Part shown: piece by piece, positions 61,414 to 64,000 of the stretch
Layout: each line of letters opens with the position of its first letter
Position numbering within the stretch: position 1 is the stretch's first letter
Assembly (NCBI GenBank): GCA_964552055.1
Contig: CAZKFL010000004.1
Location: 27,220-91,219 of the forward strand
DNA from: VGMD01 sp964552055
Lineage (GTDB): Bacteria > Chlamydiota > Chlamydiia > Chlamydiales > 2-12-FULL-49-11
Direction of reading: 5' to 3'
Length of the DNA: 64,000 nt
Notes under the pieces: generated by a model
The model's input: only the letters and a program-made list of their open reading frames with translations
Databases searched by the model: none
Told to the model about the DNA's origin: nothing
Translations under genes and position numbers: made by a program

Positions 61414-61973
61414 TTAATTGGGATAAGATTTGGAAAATACATTCCCCCTTTTTTAAAGATGGTTTCGGAGTGATCCCCCTAACAAAAGACCTCTCATTTC
61501 GCCTAAAGCCAGGCCCTGGCTTTGGAGATCTTTCTCATCCCACAACAAAACTTATGCTTAATTTTTTAAAACCTCTTGTTAAAGATAAAATCGTCATCGA
61601 TATTGGCTCCGGCTCCGGAATACTTTCCATTGCAGCAGCCCTTCTTGGGGCTAAAGAAGTTTACGCATTTGAAATTGACGAAGATGCCATCCTTCACTCT
61701 CGCGAAAACTTTAAACTGAACAATCTAGACATTCACCTTAACAAAGAGCCTCCAAAAGTCGACCTAGTCCTTATTAACATGATCTCCTCCGAGCAGCGCA
61801 TAGCCCTTAAGCAATACCCCTTTATTAAAGATCATCCCCACACGCTCCTTGCCTCTGGCCTCCTAAAAGAGGAGAGAGATTCTTACCTGAAAGAAATGCA
61901 AGAGTGGCAAGCAATTGGTGAAGCAATCGAAGGCGATTGGCTCTCCATCAATTTCAAAAAGCTCGTAAACTAA
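61410..61973 (+). CDS. PrmA-like class I SAM methyltransferase
   Basis: A 187-aa protein with SAM motif I VIDIGSGSGILSIAAALLGA, motif post-I YAFEIDED and DLVLINMISSE, where ribosomal protein L11 methyltransferases have an N-x-x motif. The N-terminal PrmA recognition domain is absent; only PGPGFGDLSHPTTKLML (compare PrmA FGTGxHxTT) remains. It could methylate L11 or another protein. Rich in C-ending codons, unlike most neighbours. TTG start coupled to the gene upstream. Confidence 0.82.
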   Translation: MINWDKIWKIHSPFFKDGFGVIPLTKDLSFRLKPGPGFGDLSHPTTKLMLNFLKPLVKDKIVIDIGSGSGILSIAAALLGAKEVYAFEIDEDAILHSRENFKLNNLDIHLNKEPPKVDLVLINMISSEQRIALKQYPFIKDHPHTLLASGLLKEERDSYLKEMQEWQAIGEAIEGDWLSINFKKLVN

Positions 61974-62043
61974 TAATTTTAATACAGTTAAAGTATCGCA
62001 TAAAGTACAATATCTATATTAATAAGTGCTTTTTGAGGGTTAA

Positions 62044-63687
62044 ATGATACATTTTCCAGTTGGAATAGCAGAGAGATTTACGGATCATCCGATCGCTCGC
62101 CCAATAACTAAAATAGTAAGTTTTACTACCGGCGTAGCTAGAGAAGTGTCCGCATTTATTCGCGAACTTATAAGCACTTTTTTTGACTCAATTGCATGGT
62201 CTTTCTATACCGTAACCGGTAAAAAAAAGAGTTTCATTGAAAGGGTAATTGCAAAAGATTTGACATATGTGTGTTTGCCCGAAGCTCTTCAAAGAGACAA
62301 GGCAATTATCCTAAAGTTGATTGAAGCCGGCCAAAGTGCTTTTTTAAAGCATGTTGAAAGGCGGTGTTTTGATACGGCTGTGGTAAATGCCGCTATAAGA
62401 AAAAAAATTTGTAATTTTTCCTATTTGCCTGCTGATATAAGAGAGCGTAAAATTGATTATGCAATGGAGTGTGCCTCAAGAAATTCTGACTACATTAAAT
62501 ACAGTTTATTAAGGTATGTATCAAAGAGCCATTTATTGGAGTATTTAAAGCAAGATTGGCGCGCAGTAAGTGTGTGTAGTACAGATATTTGGAGCGATGA
62601 AATCAAAAAGGCAGTGGTTCATACATTTTTTCGTGAGTTTCGAAAATTTAGAAATCCTCAATTTTCTCATCTTATCAGTTGTATTCCATATAAGCTTAGA
62701 TGTGATTTTCTATTATATTTTTTTAGAACTCAATGGGAAAAAGTTTTAAATATCCCTGATTTTATATCCTTACTCCCTCAAGCAAAGCTTGCCGAATTTT
62801 TTTCTGGGATTGTTAATATATTACACCCTAGAATTATTCTAGAGATACCAAGAGAGTACCAAACAGAAAAGATGTGGATATCGGTCATGGTTCGATCTGC
62901 TAATAGCTTACTATATATGAGTCATTGTCCTTATGATTCAGAACAATTTTATGAGGCAGTATTACGAGAAAGGCACTTGTTTTCAAGGGATATGCCTAAG
63001 TCGGCTTTCACACAGAATTTGGCAGACCTTGTAGCCTCATTTGGGACTGAGTATGTTCAAGATATTCCGCCGCAATTTATTCATGAAGAAATGGCTAAAA
63101 AGGTAATCAATGATCCTAGGTTTCTTAGAGAATTTGCTGGCTGGGATATGGGAGATCGCAGATTTTCTGTGATGGTTAGAGCGCCTTATAAACTTTTCGC
63201 AGATCATCATATTTTACCCTTCAAACCTTTGCTTGTACAAAAACTGCCGAATACGGCCCACTCAAGACATGCGCTCTTTATTGCTGATTGGATAAAAGTA
63301 GAGCATTTATCCGTTGCAGAAATTCGTGATTTCCTCTCACTATTTAGTGAAGAGGCTGTAGATCTAATAATGAAATTATTGCCTAAGAGAAGGTACATTC
63401 AGCATAGATATGTTCATGATCACGATCTTGCTAAGTGTTTAGTGCAAGTAGACGGACTTTTTTTGCGATATTTTCTACATTATCAAAATGATATAGAAGT
63501 TCTTCGTCTGGCTGTTCAGAATAATCCAGCTGCCTGGCAATTCTGTTCAGATGAAAAAATGAAATTACAGCACATGATCGTAAAGCTTACTTCCCGTTTA
63601 GCCAGAGGTGATTTACCACCTGACAGGCAAAAAAAGACCATCCAGTTACGTAACGTGCTCAAACAAGTCAGTTTGCAGGGCTTTTAA
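62044..63687 (+). CDS. DUF4116-like repeat protein, putative effector
   Basis: A 547-aa, mostly helical protein. An N-terminal hydrophobic stretch (~20-60) is followed by DUF4116-like units at ~75-160 (RDKAIILKLIEAGQSAFLKH; CASRNSDYIKYS) and near the C-terminus (DIEVLRLAVQNNPAAWQFCS). DUF4116 repeats are common in amoeba-associated bacteria, with no known biochemical role. The PPDK-like protein at 44612 ends in the same type of repeat. Confidence 0.65.
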   Translation: MIHFPVGIAERFTDHPIARPITKIVSFTTGVAREVSAFIRELISTFFDSIAWSFYTVTGKKKSFIERVIAKDLTYVCLPEALQRDKAIILKLIEAGQSAFLKHVERRCFDTAVVNAAIRKKICNFSYLPADIRERKIDYAMECASRNSDYIKYSLLRYVSKSHLLEYLKQDWRAVSVCSTDIWSDEIKKAVVHTFFREFRKFRNPQFSHLISCIPYKLRCDFLLYFFRTQWEKVLNIPDFISLLPQAKLAEFFSGIVNILHPRIILEIPREYQTEKMWISVMVRSANSLLYMSHCPYDSEQFYEAVLRERHLFSRDMPKSAFTQNLADLVASFGTEYVQDIPPQFIHEEMAKKVINDPRFLREFAGWDMGDRRFSVMVRAPYKLFADHHILPFKPLLVQKLPNTAHSRHALFIADWIKVEHLSVAEIRDFLSLFSEEAVDLIMKLLPKRRYIQHRYVHDHDLAKCLVQVDGLFLRYFLHYQNDIEVLRLAVQNNPAAWQFCSDEKMKLQHMIVKLTSRLARGDLPPDRQKKTIQLRNVLKQVSLQGF

Positions 63688-64000
63688 TGATGCGGGCTAG
63701 CTTTGGGGGCGTCAAATTTGGCGCTGTTTAATGCTACTTTTACTACCTATTTTATATGATTAATAGGATGCCCTTGATATGCACGATAAAAAAGAAAGAC
63801 CGCAGCGATATTAGGATCCGCTTCGCTCACAGGATAAAAAGGGAATGATAAATTATTAATATCCATCGCCTAACGTAAGCTAATGTATTATAAATAGCTT
63901 ACGTGAATTGTGAAAATAATTCGCATTAGTTGTTTATTCTTGATATCTTGTGAGCGAAGCGGATCCTAATATCGCTGCCCTTTTTCTTTTTTTTATCACA
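63688..64000. repeat. inverted pair of GAGCGAAGCGGATCC repeats at the window end
   Basis: The motif at 63951-63985 (tgtgagcgaagcggatccta, atatcgctgccc) is found as its reverse complement at 63801-63831 and, slightly changed, at 34240-34272. Between the arms lies a 10-bp perfect hairpin (63873-63882 with 63895-63904). No gene seen. The element may continue beyond the window. Confidence 0.8.

Overview
The window looks like chromosome from a Chlamydiales bacterium outside the genus Chlamydia, that is, an environmental lineage living in protists or arthropods. The core genes follow blocks I remember from Chlamydia: murD-nlpD-ftsW-murG-murC-ftsQ-cutA-rsbV-miaA; nadD/rsfS-fabF-nudix; aas, cysS, lysS and priA; and ftsY/sucC-sucD-htrA followed by a large M16 protease. 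DNA is AT-rich, TTG and GTG starts are frequent, and a run of ten N at 1663-1672 marks a draft assembly.

Layout: 1-6.3 kb is accessory (cupin, TipAS-type MerR regulator, S41 peptidase, a probable papain-like cysteine protease, YjdF, an F-box protein). 6.3-11.5 kb holds a YhcG-type nuclease gene translationally coupled to murD, then nlpD-like, ftsW and murG. 11.6-22.0 kb is the most striking part: a HECT-type ubiquitin ligase lies between murG and murC, and a two-gene reverse-strand unit coding a second HECT protein and an LRR-NEL (IpaH/SspH-like) ligase lies between murC and ftsQ. 22.2-33.2 kb is core metabolism, division and translation. 33.2-41.7 kb is a mosaic of small secreted or membrane proteins, an F-box protein, duplicated gene fragments and inverted-repeat elements. 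41.7-50.4 kb has lysS, another F-box-like protein, a large phosphotransferase-like protein ending in DUF4116-like repeats, and priA. 50.5-64 kb has an Inc-like protein, ftsY, sucCD, an M50 protease, HU, htrA, the M16 protease, a PrmA-like methyltransferase and a DUF4116-like protein.

Together, the peptidoglycan/division genes form the chromosomal scaffold. A host-directed set has been placed among them: two HECT ligases, one NEL ligase, three F-box proteins (possible SCF adaptors) and a probable cysteine protease. This suggests extensive manipulation of a eukaryotic host's ubiquitin system. The strongest candidate for a little-described system is the operon that pairs a canonical-looking HECT ligase with a NEL ligase, plus the paralogous HECT gene on the other side of murC.

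At least five families of short inverted or direct repeats, several with terminal inverted repeats, cluster at accessory gene borders and probably drive the rearrangements. I saw no tRNA, rRNA, CRISPR array or transposase gene.
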